From: Elizabethkingia occulta
Lineage (GTDB): Bacteria > Bacteroidota > Bacteroidia > Flavobacteriales > Weeksellaceae
NCBI RefSeq assembly: GCF_002023715.1
Contig: NZ_MAHX01000016.1
Span: 434,001 to 498,000, forward strand
Direction: 5' to 3'
Length of the DNA stretch: 64,000 nt
Shown: positions 53,718 to 63,714 of the stretch, in pieces
Layout of the letters: each line of letters opens with the position of its first letter
Numbering within the stretch: position 1 is the first letter of the stretch
The notes under the pieces: model-generated
What the model was told of the DNA's origin: nothing
Database searches by the model: none
What the model saw: only the letters and a program-made list of their open reading frames with translations
Made by a program: the position numbers and the translations under genes

Positions 53718-53837
53718 CTTTCAAAATTACAAAATATTGTGTGGCAATATAAAACTAATTATAAAGGTATACTTTACTGAAAACCGTAAAATATTAGTTT
53801 ATCAGCTGATAATTAATGAGAAAGAAAAGAAAAATAT

Positions 53838-54326
53838 TTAATGATTTAGTTGCCAGAAGCCCCAGGCTAAAACCATATTGAAAGTATCCCATAATAAAGT
53901 GGGAATAAGGAGATAGCTTGCTATTTTAGAAACTCGCTTGAAGAGGAAGAATAAGATTATAGTGAGTACCCATGTGATGACATTTACAATAGCTGCAAGA
54001 TCTAATAGTTTGAAGTTAAAGAAAATAATGAACCATAAGGATATGAGTACGAAAATAATATAATAATAGATGAGTGCTTTCTGACGGTATTTAAACCGGT
54101 TCTCTTTAGCTTTCCAAACGAAATAAAATGCAATACCGGAAAAGAAATATACTAAAAATATAGTGCGGAATAAAAAGCTGGATGGTGGAGTAAAGAGCGG
54201 TTTGTCCAAATGATTGTACCATACATTAAATGAATTGGCAGGCGTTAAAGCGTGTATAATGAAAAATACAAATACATGAAAGGATATACATGCAGCTAAA
54301 GCCTTCCAGTCAATTTGTCTTTTCAT
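53838..54326 (-). CDS. TspO/MBR-family membrane protein
   Basis: The 162-residue protein has five predicted membrane helices and TspO features: WYNHLDKPLFTPPSSFLFRTIFLVYFF in the first half and LIPTLLWDTFNMVLAWGFWQLNH at the end. TspO proteins bind porphyrins or cholesterol and act in tetrapyrrole or stress signalling. The ATG at 54326, preceded by a purine-rich AAAGAAAAGAG, is preferred over an upstream TTG at 54350. Some canonical aromatic residues between helices differ, so ligand binding may differ too. Confidence 0.82.
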   Translation of the reverse strand: MKRQIDWKALAACISFHVFVFFIIHALTPANSFNVWYNHLDKPLFTPPSSFLFRTIFLVYFFSGIAFYFVWKAKENRFKYRQKALIYYYIIFVLISLWFIIFFNFKLLDLAAIVNVITWVLTIILFFLFKRVSKIASYLLIPTLLWDTFNMVLAWGFWQLNH

Positions 54327-54438
54327 ATGCTCTTTTCTTTGGTTGTGCAAATTTACTCAAAAATAAAAAAGAAAATCACTGAGGATTTTCTTTAACTATT
54401 TTTTATAATTTTTGAGGCAAATGAAAATGTGGACACTA

Positions 54439-55626
54439 TTAATCTTTTATCTGAAGAAATTCTTTTGCCAGTTCTATCATCTTTGGGTCTCCGGTATATT
54501 TACCCTTCTCATCGGAAAGCTTTACTGTTGGGATCCATTCATTATTGATTCCTTTTACACTGATCAGTTTCATTACAATATTGCTCGGAGCAAGACCAAC
54601 GTCATTAGTCAGATTGGTTCCGATACCAAAAGAAATTCCGATTCTGCCACGGCAGGCTTTGGTGATTTCTTCAACTTTCTCAGGGTTCAGGGCATCAGAG
54701 AAAATAATGTATTTAAACAATGGATTGATGCCATGTTTTTTATAATGTTCTATGGTTTTGTTGGCAAATTCAATAGGATCTCCACTGTCGTGTCTTACAC
54801 CGTCGAATAGTTTTGCAAATTTTTTATCAAATTGCTGAAAAAATACATCTGTAGTGTAAGTATCAGAAAGAGCAACTCCCAGATCACCACGGTAGACGTC
54901 TACCCAATGTTCCAGGGAAAGAGAGTTGGCCATCTTGAAACCATATTCTGCTGCATGGAACATAAACCATTCATGAGCATGTGTGCCAATGGGTTTTACG
55001 TTGTATAACATAGCCATGTGTACATTGGAAGATCCTGTAAAGGTAGAGTCTTCCATAGATGTAAGTGCCTGCATAACTAATCGGTGTACTCTGTAAGAGT
55101 GCCTTCTTCTTGTTCCGAATTCTGCAAAAGGAACCTGAAGCGTTTTAAACTTTTTCTCTTTCTCTATAGTCTTCTGGATGATTGTTTCGTCATCTTCCCT
55201 TTGAAGACCTTTCATCGAGTAATAAAGCTCACTGATCAGGCATAATAATGGAACCTCCCACAAGATTGTCCGATACCATAATCCTGAAACCTGTACTTCT
55301 AGATTGCTTCCTTCTTGTTTAATGTGTACCTCGGACGGATCATAACGATAGCCTTCCAAAAAATCTATATAAGGTAAGTCCAGGTATGGACATGTTTTTT
55401 TTAGAAATTGTTTTTCTTCTTTGGTTAGCTTAAGCTGGGACATTGCATTGACAGCTTTTTTCAGCTCGTCTGCAAAGCCTTCCGGATATTCGTGTTTGCC
55501 ACGATTTATAAAATCATACTTTACAACCTCACTTGGAAATAGCTTTACAACAGCGCATTGCATGGTGAATTTGTAAAAATCATTATCTAATAGGGAAACC
55601 AATCTTACGTTATGATCTTCTAACAT
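54439..55626 (-). CDS. pncB: Nicotinate phosphoribosyltransferase
   Basis: The 395-residue protein matches PncB. It starts VSLLDNDFYKFTMQ and contains FAEFGTRRRHSYR near residue 170, with the histidine that is phosphorylated during ATP-driven turnover. SNVHMAMLYNVKPIGTHAHEW and VRHDSGDP are the other landmarks. It makes nicotinate mononucleotide from nicotinate and PRPP in the NAD salvage pathway. It stands alone on the - strand, preceded upstream by the Dps gene and its terminator. Confidence 0.96.
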   Translation of the reverse strand: MLEDHNVRLVSLLDNDFYKFTMQCAVVKLFPSEVVKYDFINRGKHEYPEGFADELKKAVNAMSQLKLTKEEKQFLKKTCPYLDLPYIDFLEGYRYDPSEVHIKQEGSNLEVQVSGLWYRTILWEVPLLCLISELYYSMKGLQREDDETIIQKTIEKEKKFKTLQVPFAEFGTRRRHSYRVHRLVMQALTSMEDSTFTGSSNVHMAMLYNVKPIGTHAHEWFMFHAAEYGFKMANSLSLEHWVDVYRGDLGVALSDTYTTDVFFQQFDKKFAKLFDGVRHDSGDPIEFANKTIEHYKKHGINPLFKYIIFSDALNPEKVEEITKACRGRIGISFGIGTNLTNDVGLAPSNIVMKLISVKGINNEWIPTVKLSDEKGKYTGDPKMIELAKEFLQIKD

Positions 55627-55672
55627 CTTCGTTTATTTATGCTAATATAAGGAAGATAGATGAAAGATTGCA

Positions 55673-55712
55673 GAAATAAAAAGCAGCCTCTTTAAAATTA
55701 AGAGGCTGCTTT
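55673..55712 (-). terminator. Intrinsic terminator after the Dps gene
   Basis: Twelve-base arms AAGCAGCCTCTT and AAGAGGCTGCTT enclose a seven-base loop. On the - strand a T-rich tail follows. It lies about 30 bases after the Dps stop codon. Confidence 0.88.
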
Positions 55713-55742
55713 GTTCTATATATTATAGGATATAGAATGGGT

Positions 55743-56219
55743 TTATTTTCCAAGGAAAGAGCTGTACATCCATACTTCTTTTTCCTGTTCTGTAATATAA
55801 TCGCTCATTAAAGAGTTTGTACCTTCGTCACCTGCTTCATCTGTAATATCCAGTAATTCTCTCTGAAGCTCGATAATTTTTTTGAAGGAAGCAAGAATGT
55901 CCTCAACACATTTACGGCCATCACTTACTTCGTTACTTTCTTTAATAGATGAATTTTTAATGTAGAATGAATAATTATGCTGTGGTTGTGCTCCTAGTGT
56001 AAGGATTCTTTCAGCAATTTCATCAATCTTTAGTATAAGACTGTTGTAAAGTTCCTCGAATTTTGGGTGAAGTGTGAAGAATAAATCGCCTTTTATATTC
56101 CAGTGTGCTCCACGTGTGTTCTGGTAAAAGATTGAATAGTTTGACAATAAAATGTTTAATTTTTCAGCAATGTTCTTGCAATCTTCAGCTTTTAGTCCTA
56201 TTAAATTAGAATTTTTCAT
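55743..56219 (-). CDS. Dps-family ferritin-like DNA-protection protein
   Basis: The 158-residue protein is a four-helix Dps. Helix A contains YQNTRGAHWNIKG with the ferroxidase histidine (about residue 40), and helix B has LILKIDEIAERILTLG with the metal-binding Asp and Glu. The late segment DITDEAGDEGTNSLMSDYI matches the family. It stores iron by oxidising Fe(II) with hydrogen peroxide and protects DNA in stationary phase. The N-terminus is short and not very basic, so direct DNA binding is uncertain. Confidence 0.94.
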   Translation of the reverse strand: MKNSNLIGLKAEDCKNIAEKLNILLSNYSIFYQNTRGAHWNIKGDLFFTLHPKFEELYNSLILKIDEIAERILTLGAQPQHNYSFYIKNSSIKESNEVSDGRKCVEDILASFKKIIELQRELLDITDEAGDEGTNSLMSDYITEQEKEVWMYSSFLGK

Positions 56220-56462
56220 TTGTATTATTTTATTAATGTTAATATTTTGATATACAAATTTAATAAATTAAAACTATCAAATTATCTATTATCAATAGAT
56301 TGAATCTAATTCAAAGATAAACATTGAGAGTTGCTATGGATAATTGTGAAAAAGTGTATTAAATACTTTTAACGATTCTGTAATATTGTGTTCATCGTCT
56401 TAATAGGGGAGGAATGTTATTTTTGCAGTCATATAAAAACACCAATCACAAAATATTTTATA

Positions 56463-57425
56463 ATGAAGAAATTCACATTACTATTTCCTCTTATTTCATT
56501 GTTGTTATCATTTTCATGTAGTGATAATAACAATGATTCGTTTGAATCTACTCAAAAGGTGGCAGAAAAGTATCAGACTAAAAATGTTGTCCTGCTTGTA
56601 GTGGATGGTCCTCGTATCTCCGAGACCTGGGAGGCTGCCAATAAAGAGAATATTCCGAACAGGATAAATCTTTTACAGCAAGGCGTTTTTATCAGTGACT
56701 TTAAAAATAATGGTACAACCAATACTAATCCGGGACATAGTGCAATGTGTAGTGGAGTCTATGAATCCATACAAAATAACGGAAAAGAGCTGCCAGGCTT
56801 TCCATCGGTAATGCAGCAGTGGTTGAAGTATACCGGAGTGGATAAGACTAAAGCCTGGGTTATTGCGTCTAAAGACAAACTTGAAGTTCTGAATAATTGT
56901 AAGCTTGATGGATGGAAAGACAAGTTTCAGCCCAGTGCAGATTGTGGTATCAGTGGTAATGGATCCGACTATCGTGATGATGCTATAACTGTAGCGAATA
57001 CAAAAGAGGTAATGAAAAAGTATAGTCCTAATATTATTGTCATTAATCTGAAAGATGTAGACTCCTACGGGCACAATAATAATTGGAAAGAATATATTAA
57101 AGCTATAAAGACAACTGATGCTTCAATTAAAGAAATATGGGACTATATACAATCTTTGCCTTCGTATAAAGACAAGACTACATTAATTGTAAGTAACGAT
57201 CACGGAAGGCATATTGATAGTAAAGGCGGATTTCAGAATCATGGAGATGATTGTGCAGGTTGCAGACATATTGAATTTTTTGCAATGGGTCCGGATTTTA
57301 AAAAGAATGCTACCATTAGTACGGGTAACTACGAACAAATAGATATTGCAAATACGATTGCAGAGCTTTTGCAGTTTCCACTACAATATTCAAAAGGAAA
57401 AGTAATAAAAGATATTTTTAAATAA
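56463..57425 (+). CDS. Secreted alkaline-phosphatase/phosphodiesterase-superfamily lipoprotein
   Basis: With the start at ATG 56463 the protein has 320 residues and a lipoprotein signal (FPLISLLLSFSC). An earlier in-frame start would put 25 extra residues before the signal and is rejected. The core belongs to the alkaline-phosphatase superfamily (nucleotide pyrophosphatase/phosphodiesterase or sulfatase-like). It shows VVLLVVDGPR for the first metal aspartate, NTNPGHSAM near the nucleophile, NLKDVDSYGH for the second-metal Asp and His, and IVSNDHGRH for the last metal residues. It would hydrolyse a phosphate ester at the cell surface. The substrate is unknown. Confidence 0.85.
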   Translation: MKKFTLLFPLISLLLSFSCSDNNNDSFESTQKVAEKYQTKNVVLLVVDGPRISETWEAANKENIPNRINLLQQGVFISDFKNNGTTNTNPGHSAMCSGVYESIQNNGKELPGFPSVMQQWLKYTGVDKTKAWVIASKDKLEVLNNCKLDGWKDKFQPSADCGISGNGSDYRDDAITVANTKEVMKKYSPNIIVINLKDVDSYGHNNNWKEYIKAIKTTDASIKEIWDYIQSLPSYKDKTTLIVSNDHGRHIDSKGGFQNHGDDCAGCRHIEFFAMGPDFKKNATISTGNYEQIDIANTIAELLQFPLQYSKGKVIKDIFK

Positions 57426-57512
57426 GTGAAGAAATAATGAGTATTAGAATTGTAATGATGTGGTTTACAAAATTTAATACTGACTTTTCTGCACGAAATA
57501 AAAACATAATTG

Positions 57513-57543
57513 TTTGTAAATCAAAAAATAATTTATATTTTTG
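57513..57543 (+). promoter_or_regulatory. Promoter of the rpsL operon (TTTG-N19-TATTTTTG)
   Basis: TTTG at 57513-57516 and TATTTTTG at 57536-57543 are separated by exactly 19 bases, a full match to the Bacteroidota consensus. It lies 32 bases before the rpsL start codon, as expected for a highly expressed ribosomal operon. Confidence 0.8.
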
Positions 57544-57575
57544 CATCCTCAAATAAAAAATAATAAAGCAATTAC

Positions 57576-57983
57576 ATGCCTACTATTCAACAATTAGTTA
57601 GAAAAGGAAGAGCCACGCTTACTAAGAAGAGTAAATCGGCTGCTTTGGAATCATGTCCACAAAGAAGAGGCGTATGTACGAGAGTATATACAACCACGCC
57701 TAAGAAACCTAACTCAGCTTTGAGAAAAGTTGCGAGAGTTAGACTTTCTAATGGTAAAGAGGTTAACGCCTATATCCCGGGAGAAGGACATAATCTTCAA
57801 GAGCACTCGATAGTATTGGTAAGAGGCGGAAGGGTGAAAGACCTACCGGGAGTTAGATATCACATTGTACGTGGTGCATTAGATACAGCTGGAGTTAACG
57901 GAAGACTTCAGAGAAGATCTAAGTACGGAGCTAAGAGACCTAAACCAGGACAAGCGCCTGCAGCTACAGGTAAGAAAAAGTAA
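57576..57983 (+). CDS. rpsL: 30S ribosomal protein S12
   Basis: The 135-residue protein starts [12 protein letters not shown] and keeps all S12 landmarks: [28 protein letters not shown] and [11 protein letters not shown]. It sits at the decoding centre. Lys43 and Lys88 (numbered from this start) are both lysine, the streptomycin-sensitive form. It is the first gene of the rpsL-rpsG-fusA-rpsJ operon, with a clear promoter upstream. Confidence 0.99.
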   Translation: MPTIQQLVRKGRATLTKKSKSAALESCPQRRGVCTRVYTTTPKKPNSALRKVARVRLSNGKEVNAYIPGEGHNLQEHSIVLVRGGRVKDLPGVRYHIVRGALDTAGVNGRLQRRSKYGAKRPKPGQAPAATGKKK

Positions 57984-58005
57984 TCATTAAATTAGGAACA
58001 GTACA

Positions 58006-58482
58006 ATGAGAAAGACAAAAGCTAAAAAAAGACCTTTGCTACCAGATCCAAAGTTTAATGATCAATTGGTAACAAGATTTGTAAATAACCTGATGTTAGA
58101 CGGTAAGAAGTCTATCGCTTTCAGAATTTTCTATGATGCATTAGAAATCGTTGAAAAGAAGAAAGAAGATCAGGAAAAAACTTCCCTTGAAGTATGGAAA
58201 GATGCGTTAACTAACGTTATGCCACACGTAGAGGTAAGATCTAGAAGAGTTGGTGGTGCAAACTTCCAAATCCCAATGCCTATCCGTGCAGATAGAAAAA
58301 TTTCTATGGCAATGAAGTGGTTAATTAAATATGCTACTGCCAGAAATGATAAGTCTATGGCTCAGAAATTAGCTGCAGAGATTATCGCTGCTGCTAAAGA
58401 AGAAGGTGCTGCTGTTAAGAAAAAGACAGATACGCACAAAATGGCTGAGGCTAACAAGGCATTCTCACACTTTAAATTTTAA
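58006..58482 (+). CDS. rpsG: 30S ribosomal protein S7
   Basis: The 158-residue protein shows S7 features: [58 protein letters not shown] and [13 protein letters not shown] at the end. It organises the 3' domain of 16S rRNA and contacts E-site tRNA. It follows rpsL by 22 bases and precedes fusA by 8 bases. Confidence 0.98.
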   Translation: MRKTKAKKRPLLPDPKFNDQLVTRFVNNLMLDGKKSIAFRIFYDALEIVEKKKEDQEKTSLEVWKDALTNVMPHVEVRSRRVGGANFQIPMPIRADRKISMAMKWLIKYATARNDKSMAQKLAAEIIAAAKEEGAAVKKKTDTHKMAEANKAFSHFKF

Positions 58483-58490
58483 TCTGTAAG

Positions 58491-60608
58491 ATGAGTAGAG
58501 ATCTTAAATACACAAGAAATATTGGTATCGCTGCACACATCGATGCTGGTAAAACTACTACAACTGAGCGTATCCTTTTCTATACAGGAAAAACTCACAA
58601 GATTGGTGAAGTTCACGAAGGTGCTTCTACCATGGACTGGATGGAGCAGGAAGCTGAAAGAGGTATTACCATTACTTCTGCTGCTACAACTTGTAGCTGG
58701 AACTTCCCTACAGACCAAGGTAAATCTTTACCAGAAACTAAAGGATACCACTTCAACATCATCGATACTCCGGGACACGTTGACTTCACTGTAGAGGTAA
58801 ACCGTTCTTTAAGAGTATTAGACGGGTTAGTATTCTTATTCTCTGCAGTAGACGGAGTAGAGCCTCAGTCAGAAACCAACTGGAGACTTGCTGACAACTA
58901 CAAAGTTGCGAGAATGGGATTCGTAAACAAAATGGACAGACAAGGTGCTGACTTCCTTAACGTGGTGAACCAGGTTAAAGAAATGTTAGGATCTAACGCA
59001 GTTCCAATTGTATTACCTATCGGTGCTGAAGAAGACTTCAAAGGTGTTGTAGACCTTATTAAGAACAGAGCAATCGTATGGGATGAGGCTGGACAAGGTG
59101 CTACTTTCGAAGTAGTTCCAATTCCTGAGGATATGAAAGCTGAAGTTCTTGAATACAGAGAGAAATTAGTAGAAGCAGTTGCTGACTACGATGAAACTTT
59201 GATGGAGAAATTCTTCGAAGATCCAGATTCAATCTCTGAGGACGAAATCAACGAAGCTTTAAGAAAAGCTACAATTGATCTTTCTATCATTCCAATGACT
59301 TGTGGATCATCTTTCAAAAATAAAGGTGTTCAGTTCATGCTGGATGCTGTATGTAAATATCTTCCTTCTCCAATGGATAAAGACGATATCAAAGGTACAG
59401 ACCCAAGAACTGAAGAAGAAATTACAAGAAAACCAGACGTTAAAGAACCATTCGCAGCTTTAGCATTTAAAATTGCTACTGACCCATTCGTAGGTCGTTT
59501 AGCATTCTTCAGAGCTTACTCTGGTAGACTAGATGCAGGTTCTTATGTTCTTAACACAAGATCTGGTAACAAAGAAAGAATTTCAAGAATCTATCAGATG
59601 CACGCTAACAAGCAGAATCCTGTTGAGTATATCGAGGCAGGAGATATCGGTGCAGCTGTAGGTTTCAAGGATATTAAAACTGGTGATACCCTATCTGATG
59701 AAAAGAGCCCTATCGTTCTTGAATCTATGATCTTCCCAGATCCGGTAATCGGTATCGCTGTTGAGCCTAAAACTAAAGCAGACCAGGATAAACTTGGTAA
59801 CGCATTAGCTAAGCTTGCTGAAGAAGATCCAACTTTCCAGGTTAAAACTGATGAGGCTTCTGGCCAAACAATTATCTCTGGTATGGGTGAGCTTCACTTA
59901 GATATCATTGTAGACCGTTTAAGAAGAGAATTCAAAGTTGAAGTTAACCAAGGTCAGCCTCAGGTTGAGTACAAAGAATCTCTTACTGCTACTGCTAACC
60001 ACAGAGAAGTTTACAAAAAACAAACTGGTGGTCGTGGTAAATTTGCAGATATCGTATTTGAAATCGGTCCTGCAGAAGATGGTAAGTTAGGTCTTGAATT
60101 TATCAACGAAATTAAAGGTGGTAACATTCCAAGAGAATTTGTTCCTTCTGTAGAAAAAGGTTTCAAAGAGGCTATGAAAAATGGTCCTTTAGCTGGATTC
60201 GAAATTGAAGGTATCAAAGTAACTCTTAAGGATGGATCTTTCCACCCGGTTGACTCCGATCAGTTATCTTTTGAATTAGCTGCTAAGCTAGGTTTCAAAG
60301 AAGCTGGTAGAGCTGCTAAGCCTGTAATCATGGAACCTATTATGAAACTTGAAGTTGTAACTCCTGAGGAGTACATGGGGGACATCGTAGGTGACCTTAA
60401 CAGAAGAAGAGGTACAGTAAACGGTATGGATGACAGAAATAACGCTAAAGTTATCAAAGCATTTGTTCCATTATCAGAAATGTTCGGTTATGTAACTTCA
60501 TTAAGAACATTATCTTCTGGTAGAGCTACGTCTTCTATGGAATTTGAGAAATACGAACCAGCTCCAAGCAATGTTGCTGAGGATGTAATCGCAAAAGCTA
60601 GAGGTTAA
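58491..60608 (+). CDS. fusA: Elongation factor G
   Basis: The 705-residue GTPase has G1 [12 protein letters not shown] (about residues 16-27), an [11 protein letters not shown] switch region, DTPGHVDFT (G3) and NKMDRQGAD (G4). EF-G domains II-V follow, with [14 protein letters not shown] in domain III and [16 protein letters not shown] near the end. It drives translocation on the ribosome and, with ribosome-recycling factor, recycling. It is encoded between rpsG and rpsJ. Confidence 0.99.
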   Translation: MSRDLKYTRNIGIAAHIDAGKTTTTERILFYTGKTHKIGEVHEGASTMDWMEQEAERGITITSAATTCSWNFPTDQGKSLPETKGYHFNIIDTPGHVDFTVEVNRSLRVLDGLVFLFSAVDGVEPQSETNWRLADNYKVARMGFVNKMDRQGADFLNVVNQVKEMLGSNAVPIVLPIGAEEDFKGVVDLIKNRAIVWDEAGQGATFEVVPIPEDMKAEVLEYREKLVEAVADYDETLMEKFFEDPDSISEDEINEALRKATIDLSIIPMTCGSSFKNKGVQFMLDAVCKYLPSPMDKDDIKGTDPRTEEEITRKPDVKEPFAALAFKIATDPFVGRLAFFRAYSGRLDAGSYVLNTRSGNKERISRIYQMHANKQNPVEYIEAGDIGAAVGFKDIKTGDTLSDEKSPIVLESMIFPDPVIGIAVEPKTKADQDKLGNALAKLAEEDPTFQVKTDEASGQTIISGMGELHLDIIVDRLRREFKVEVNQGQPQVEYKESLTATANHREVYKKQTGGRGKFADIVFEIGPAEDGKLGLEFINEIKGGNIPREFVPSVEKGFKEAMKNGPLAGFEIEGIKVTLKDGSFHPVDSDQLSFELAAKLGFKEAGRAAKPVIMEPIMKLEVVTPEEYMGDIVGDLNRRRGTVNGMDDRNNAKVIKAFVPLSEMFGYVTSLRTLSSGRATSSMEFEKYEPAPSNVAEDVIAKARG

Positions 60609-60626
60609 TTTTAAATTAGATTAAAA

Positions 60627-60932
60627 ATGTCACAACGAATCAGAATAAAGCTAAAATCTTACGATTACAACTTAGTTGACAAATCTGCTGAGAAAATCGT
60701 AAAAACAGTAAAGGCTACAGGGGCTATCGTAAACGGGCCAATCCCTTTACCAACAAATAAGAGAATCTTCACTGTGTTGAGATCTCCACACGTAAACAAG
60801 AAATCAAGAGAACAGTTCCAACTTTCTGCTCACAAGAGATTGATGGATATCTACTCTTCTTCTTCTAAAACTGTGGATGCTCTAATGAAGTTAGAACTTC
60901 CTAGCGGTGTAGACGTAGAAATTAAAGTGTGA
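60627..60932 (+). CDS. rpsJ: 30S ribosomal protein S10
   Basis: The 101-residue protein begins [20 protein letters not shown] and keeps [26 protein letters not shown], the S10 core loop. S10 also acts with NusB in antitermination. In many genomes rpsJ is the first gene of the S10 operon, followed by rplC. Here a terminator and a secreted-protein gene follow instead, so rpsJ ends the operon. Confidence 0.98.
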   Translation: MSQRIRIKLKSYDYNLVDKSAEKIVKTVKATGAIVNGPIPLPTNKRIFTVLRSPHVNKKSREQFQLSAHKRLMDIYSSSSKTVDALMKLELPSGVDVEIKV

Positions 60933-60961
60933 TAACGTGCATACTTTGCCGTGATAATAGA

Positions 60962-60994
60962 AACACCACATTCGAAAGAATGTGGTGTTTTTTT
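60962..60994 (+). terminator. Intrinsic terminator after rpsJ
   Basis: Twelve-base arms AACACCACATTC and GAATGTGGTGTT enclose a GAAA tetraloop and are followed by T's. It ends the ribosomal operon 30 bases after rpsJ. Confidence 0.93.
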
Positions 60995-61046
60995 ATGTAT
61001 TCTTGTACGAATAGAATATTTTTCTAACTTTAGAGAAATAATATAT

Positions 61047-61865
61047 ATGAAATATATTCTTCTTATTCTAAGCTTCTGCGTTTCATTTATGCAGGCGCAG
61101 GTGCACAAGTTTATTTACCAGTACAAATACAAAACGGATTCTTTGAGTAACCATTATGACGAAGTAAAAATGATTCTGGAAGTATTACCGAATACTGTGA
61201 AGTTTTATGATGAGGAATATGTGAGAATGGATTCCATTAATATGAAAGGTGAAAAGGTAGAAGGTTATACAGATGCTCCAATGTTAGAACGCAGCAGAAA
61301 TAGTTTTAACAATATAAGCAGAGTGCAACTAGACTTCAATACTTTCACACTCGCGAGTACAGATAAAATAGACTGGATACTTGCAAATGATACGAAAATG
61401 AAGGATGGATATCAATTGCAGAAAGCAACTACAAAATTTGGAGGTCGTAACTGGATTGCCTGGTTTTGTAAGGAAGTAAATATAGATGAGGGGCCATATA
61501 AATTTCGTGGTTTGCCCGGGCTTATTTTTGAAGTGGAAGATACTGGACATAATTTTATTTTCAATCTCATAAAAAGCACCAATGAGAAGGCTGCATACAA
61601 TACAGCTAATTTCTTCGAAACTGCCTATGGTAAGAAACTAGTACCAATTACATTAGAAAAATATCAGCAAAAACTTTTAGAAACATATAACGATCCTCTA
61701 CAGTGGGCCAGAGAAAGCTTTGTAGAGGGAAAGTCCCAATCTGCCGTGATGGGAATAAAGATTACAAAAAAAGAACAGTTTAAAGAGCTTTCTGTAAAAA
61801 TGCAGGAGAAGATCAGAAGAGAGTATAATCCTATAGAACTGGACAAGGCAATTAAATATAATTAG
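61047..61865 (+). CDS. GLPGLI-family secreted protein
   Basis: The 272-residue protein has a signal peptide (MKYILLILSFCVSFMQAQ) and the family-defining motif, here GLPGLIFEVEDTGHNFIFNL (about residues 150-170). The family is confined to Bacteroidota and its function is not established. Frame upstream is open to 60951, but that would begin inside the rpsJ terminator, so the ATG before the signal peptide is chosen. A YQYKYKTDS beta-strand early in the mature protein fits the family. Confidence 0.85.
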   Translation: MKYILLILSFCVSFMQAQVHKFIYQYKYKTDSLSNHYDEVKMILEVLPNTVKFYDEEYVRMDSINMKGEKVEGYTDAPMLERSRNSFNNISRVQLDFNTFTLASTDKIDWILANDTKMKDGYQLQKATTKFGGRNWIAWFCKEVNIDEGPYKFRGLPGLIFEVEDTGHNFIFNLIKSTNEKAAYNTANFFETAYGKKLVPITLEKYQQKLLETYNDPLQWARESFVEGKSQSAVMGIKITKKEQFKELSVKMQEKIRREYNPIELDKAIKYN

Positions 61866-61951
61866 GGTGAGATAAATAACTCCACTTTTTAATATTTTTT
61901 TCAGGGTATTTTAATTTGGTTTTAAGCAAGGGAAAATACCTTTGCAAGCCT

Positions 61952-62764
61952 ATGGAAGAATTATTATTAAGAGACGGAGAAAAGATTCAGATCGCTATTT
62001 TCTTCATGTTGTTTTTTGTTGGATGGAATCTTGAAAATTTTATCTCTTCGGGACTTGATTATAAGAAATGGAAACATGCCTTTACCAACATGCCATTTAT
62101 TTTTACCAGTCTGCCTGCGGAACTTATCCTTAGTGTTTTATTTGTAAAGACAATTGCATGGACACAACTGCATCATTTTGGTATTGTTTACCTCTTGCCT
62201 TTAGAAGGACATCCTGTATTATTGTTTGTGGTTAGTTTTCTGCTTTTAGATCTTGGTGAATATATCTACCATGTTGTTGCGCATAAAGTAAGGCCATTGT
62301 GGAGTTTTCATGCGGTACACCATAGTGATAAAGTCATGGACATATCGACAACATTAAGAGAGCATCCCGGGGATAATCTTTTAAGAATGCTTCTGACATT
62401 ACTTTGGGTATTTCTTTCCGGAAGTTTGTTCTGGGTACTTATCCTTCGCCAGATTATTCAGTTGTTTTTTAGTCTTTTCAGTCATCTCAATTTCCGCCTT
62501 CCGGAAAAAACAGACCGTATTGTAAGTTTGCTTTTCAATACACCCAATTTTCATCATGTTCATCATCATCACAAGCTTCCATTAACAGATTGCAACTATG
62601 GAGATGTCCTGACTGTATGGGATCGTATCTTAGGAACATACCGGAAAGCTAAAGCACACGAAATTGTATTTGGCGTGGATTATTATCCAAAGAAAGTAGA
62701 AACAAGCGAATTCAAAACGCTTTTTGTATTACCTTTTAGAAAACTAAAGAAAAAGTATTTTTAA
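61952..62764 (+). CDS. Sterol desaturase / fatty acid hydroxylase-family membrane enzyme
   Basis: The 270-residue protein has four to five membrane helices and the histidine clusters of the di-iron hydroxylase superfamily: YHVVAHKVRPLWSFHAVHHSD (about residues 108-128) and NFHHVHHHHKLPLTDCNYG (about 200-220). In bacteria such enzymes hydroxylate or desaturate fatty acids, carotenoids or sterol-like lipids. The substrate is unknown. The ATG at 61952 is preferred over a TTG at 61916. The neighbouring genes give no clue to the pathway. Confidence 0.88.
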   Translation: MEELLLRDGEKIQIAIFFMLFFVGWNLENFISSGLDYKKWKHAFTNMPFIFTSLPAELILSVLFVKTIAWTQLHHFGIVYLLPLEGHPVLLFVVSFLLLDLGEYIYHVVAHKVRPLWSFHAVHHSDKVMDISTTLREHPGDNLLRMLLTLLWVFLSGSLFWVLILRQIIQLFFSLFSHLNFRLPEKTDRIVSLLFNTPNFHHVHHHHKLPLTDCNYGDVLTVWDRILGTYRKAKAHEIVFGVDYYPKKVETSEFKTLFVLPFRKLKKKYF

Positions 62765-62846
62765 ATCAATTTTACATTGATTTACAGATTCTGTTTTTAT
62801 TATATTATTCTCTGATAAAGGATTGTAACTTGAAAGTTATAATCCT

Positions 62847-63545
62847 TTAATTTTTGTTGTTGTATTCCTTCTTATAGTTTTCTACTTCAGCTTTTTCATC
62901 AAACTGTATAACGAGATCTTTTTGCTTTGTCTTAGCCACTTCGCCATCACTTCCATCTTCAGAATCTTTTTCCATATCCTCAATTGTACCGGAAAAATTG
63001 AGCTCAATTTTATTACCAATACGGTAGACTAAGCCCTTTACTGAATCTTTTATTGCCGGAATTATAAATGGAACAGTATTCAATCTGGATGTTGTATCAA
63101 TACAAACTGTTTCATTGTTGTTTTTGCCATCCTTATTGGTTATAGAATATACATCACATTGTTTAGATTTTATAGTTTCCTTCTTATTTGTTCTTTTTAC
63201 CAGAAGAGTATTTTTAAAATCTGTTAAATCAAGATCCGGATCATCATTATTCTTATACTTATTCCTGTCAATGGTATCTTCAACAGCAATTTTAAAAACT
63301 TTCCCATCATCTGAATATACTGCATAAAAACGATTACCTACATTCAGAGAAGCAGTATTTCCCATGGGAGTTGCTACGACAAAGAGATTAGCTGAATAAT
63401 CGGGTGTGGAAAAAATATTTAGAAAATTGGAATAAAAATCGTCTTTTATCCTATATGAAACGGCATTCTCCAGTTTATATGTTTGCATCTGCGAGAAAGT
63501 TAACAAAGAAATAAATGAAAATAATAAGGCGAATGTCTTTTTCAT
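62847..63545 (-). CDS. Secreted protein, unknown function
   Basis: The 232-residue protein has a signal peptide (MKKTFALLFSFISLLTFSQ). The mature part is beta-rich, with strands such as LENAVSYRIKDDF and CDVYSITNKDGK, and a charged loop near residues 188-207 (EDMEKDSEDGSDGEVAKTKQ). The style recalls GLPGLI-like or DUF4412-like envelope proteins of Flavobacteriia, but no defining motif is present. It is convergent with the desaturase-family gene. Confidence 0.6.
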   Translation of the reverse strand: MKKTFALLFSFISLLTFSQMQTYKLENAVSYRIKDDFYSNFLNIFSTPDYSANLFVVATPMGNTASLNVGNRFYAVYSDDGKVFKIAVEDTIDRNKYKNNDDPDLDLTDFKNTLLVKRTNKKETIKSKQCDVYSITNKDGKNNNETVCIDTTSRLNTVPFIIPAIKDSVKGLVYRIGNKIELNFSGTIEDMEKDSEDGSDGEVAKTKQKDLVIQFDEKAEVENYKKEYNNKN

Positions 63546-63679
63546 ATTTGTTTTTTATGTGGCGAAAGTAGCGAAAAGCCTGAATATCTAATATGCTTTG
63601 AAGCAGATAAACTGCCAAAATCACTGTTTTCAGGGATTAAATATCAAAACTTATGACTGTTAATTAGTTGAAGAGTAGT

Positions 63680-63687
63680 ACTTTTGA
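63680..63687 (+). promoter_or_regulatory. TACTTTTG -7 box of the last gene
   Basis: TACTTTTG matches TAnnTTTG and sits 27 bases before the start codon at 63715. A -33 box is not evident. Confidence 0.45.
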
Positions 63688-63714
63688 TAGAATAAAACAA
63701 ATAACCATAAACTA

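Noticed and set aside
56388-56462. 25-residue extension before the phosphodiesterase lipoprotein
   Set aside because: It would place charged and cysteine-containing residues ahead of a clear lipoprotein signal peptide.
60951-61046. Start of the GLPGLI protein inside the rpsJ terminator
   Set aside because: The 32-residue extension would be encoded by the hairpin itself. The signal peptide begins at 61047.
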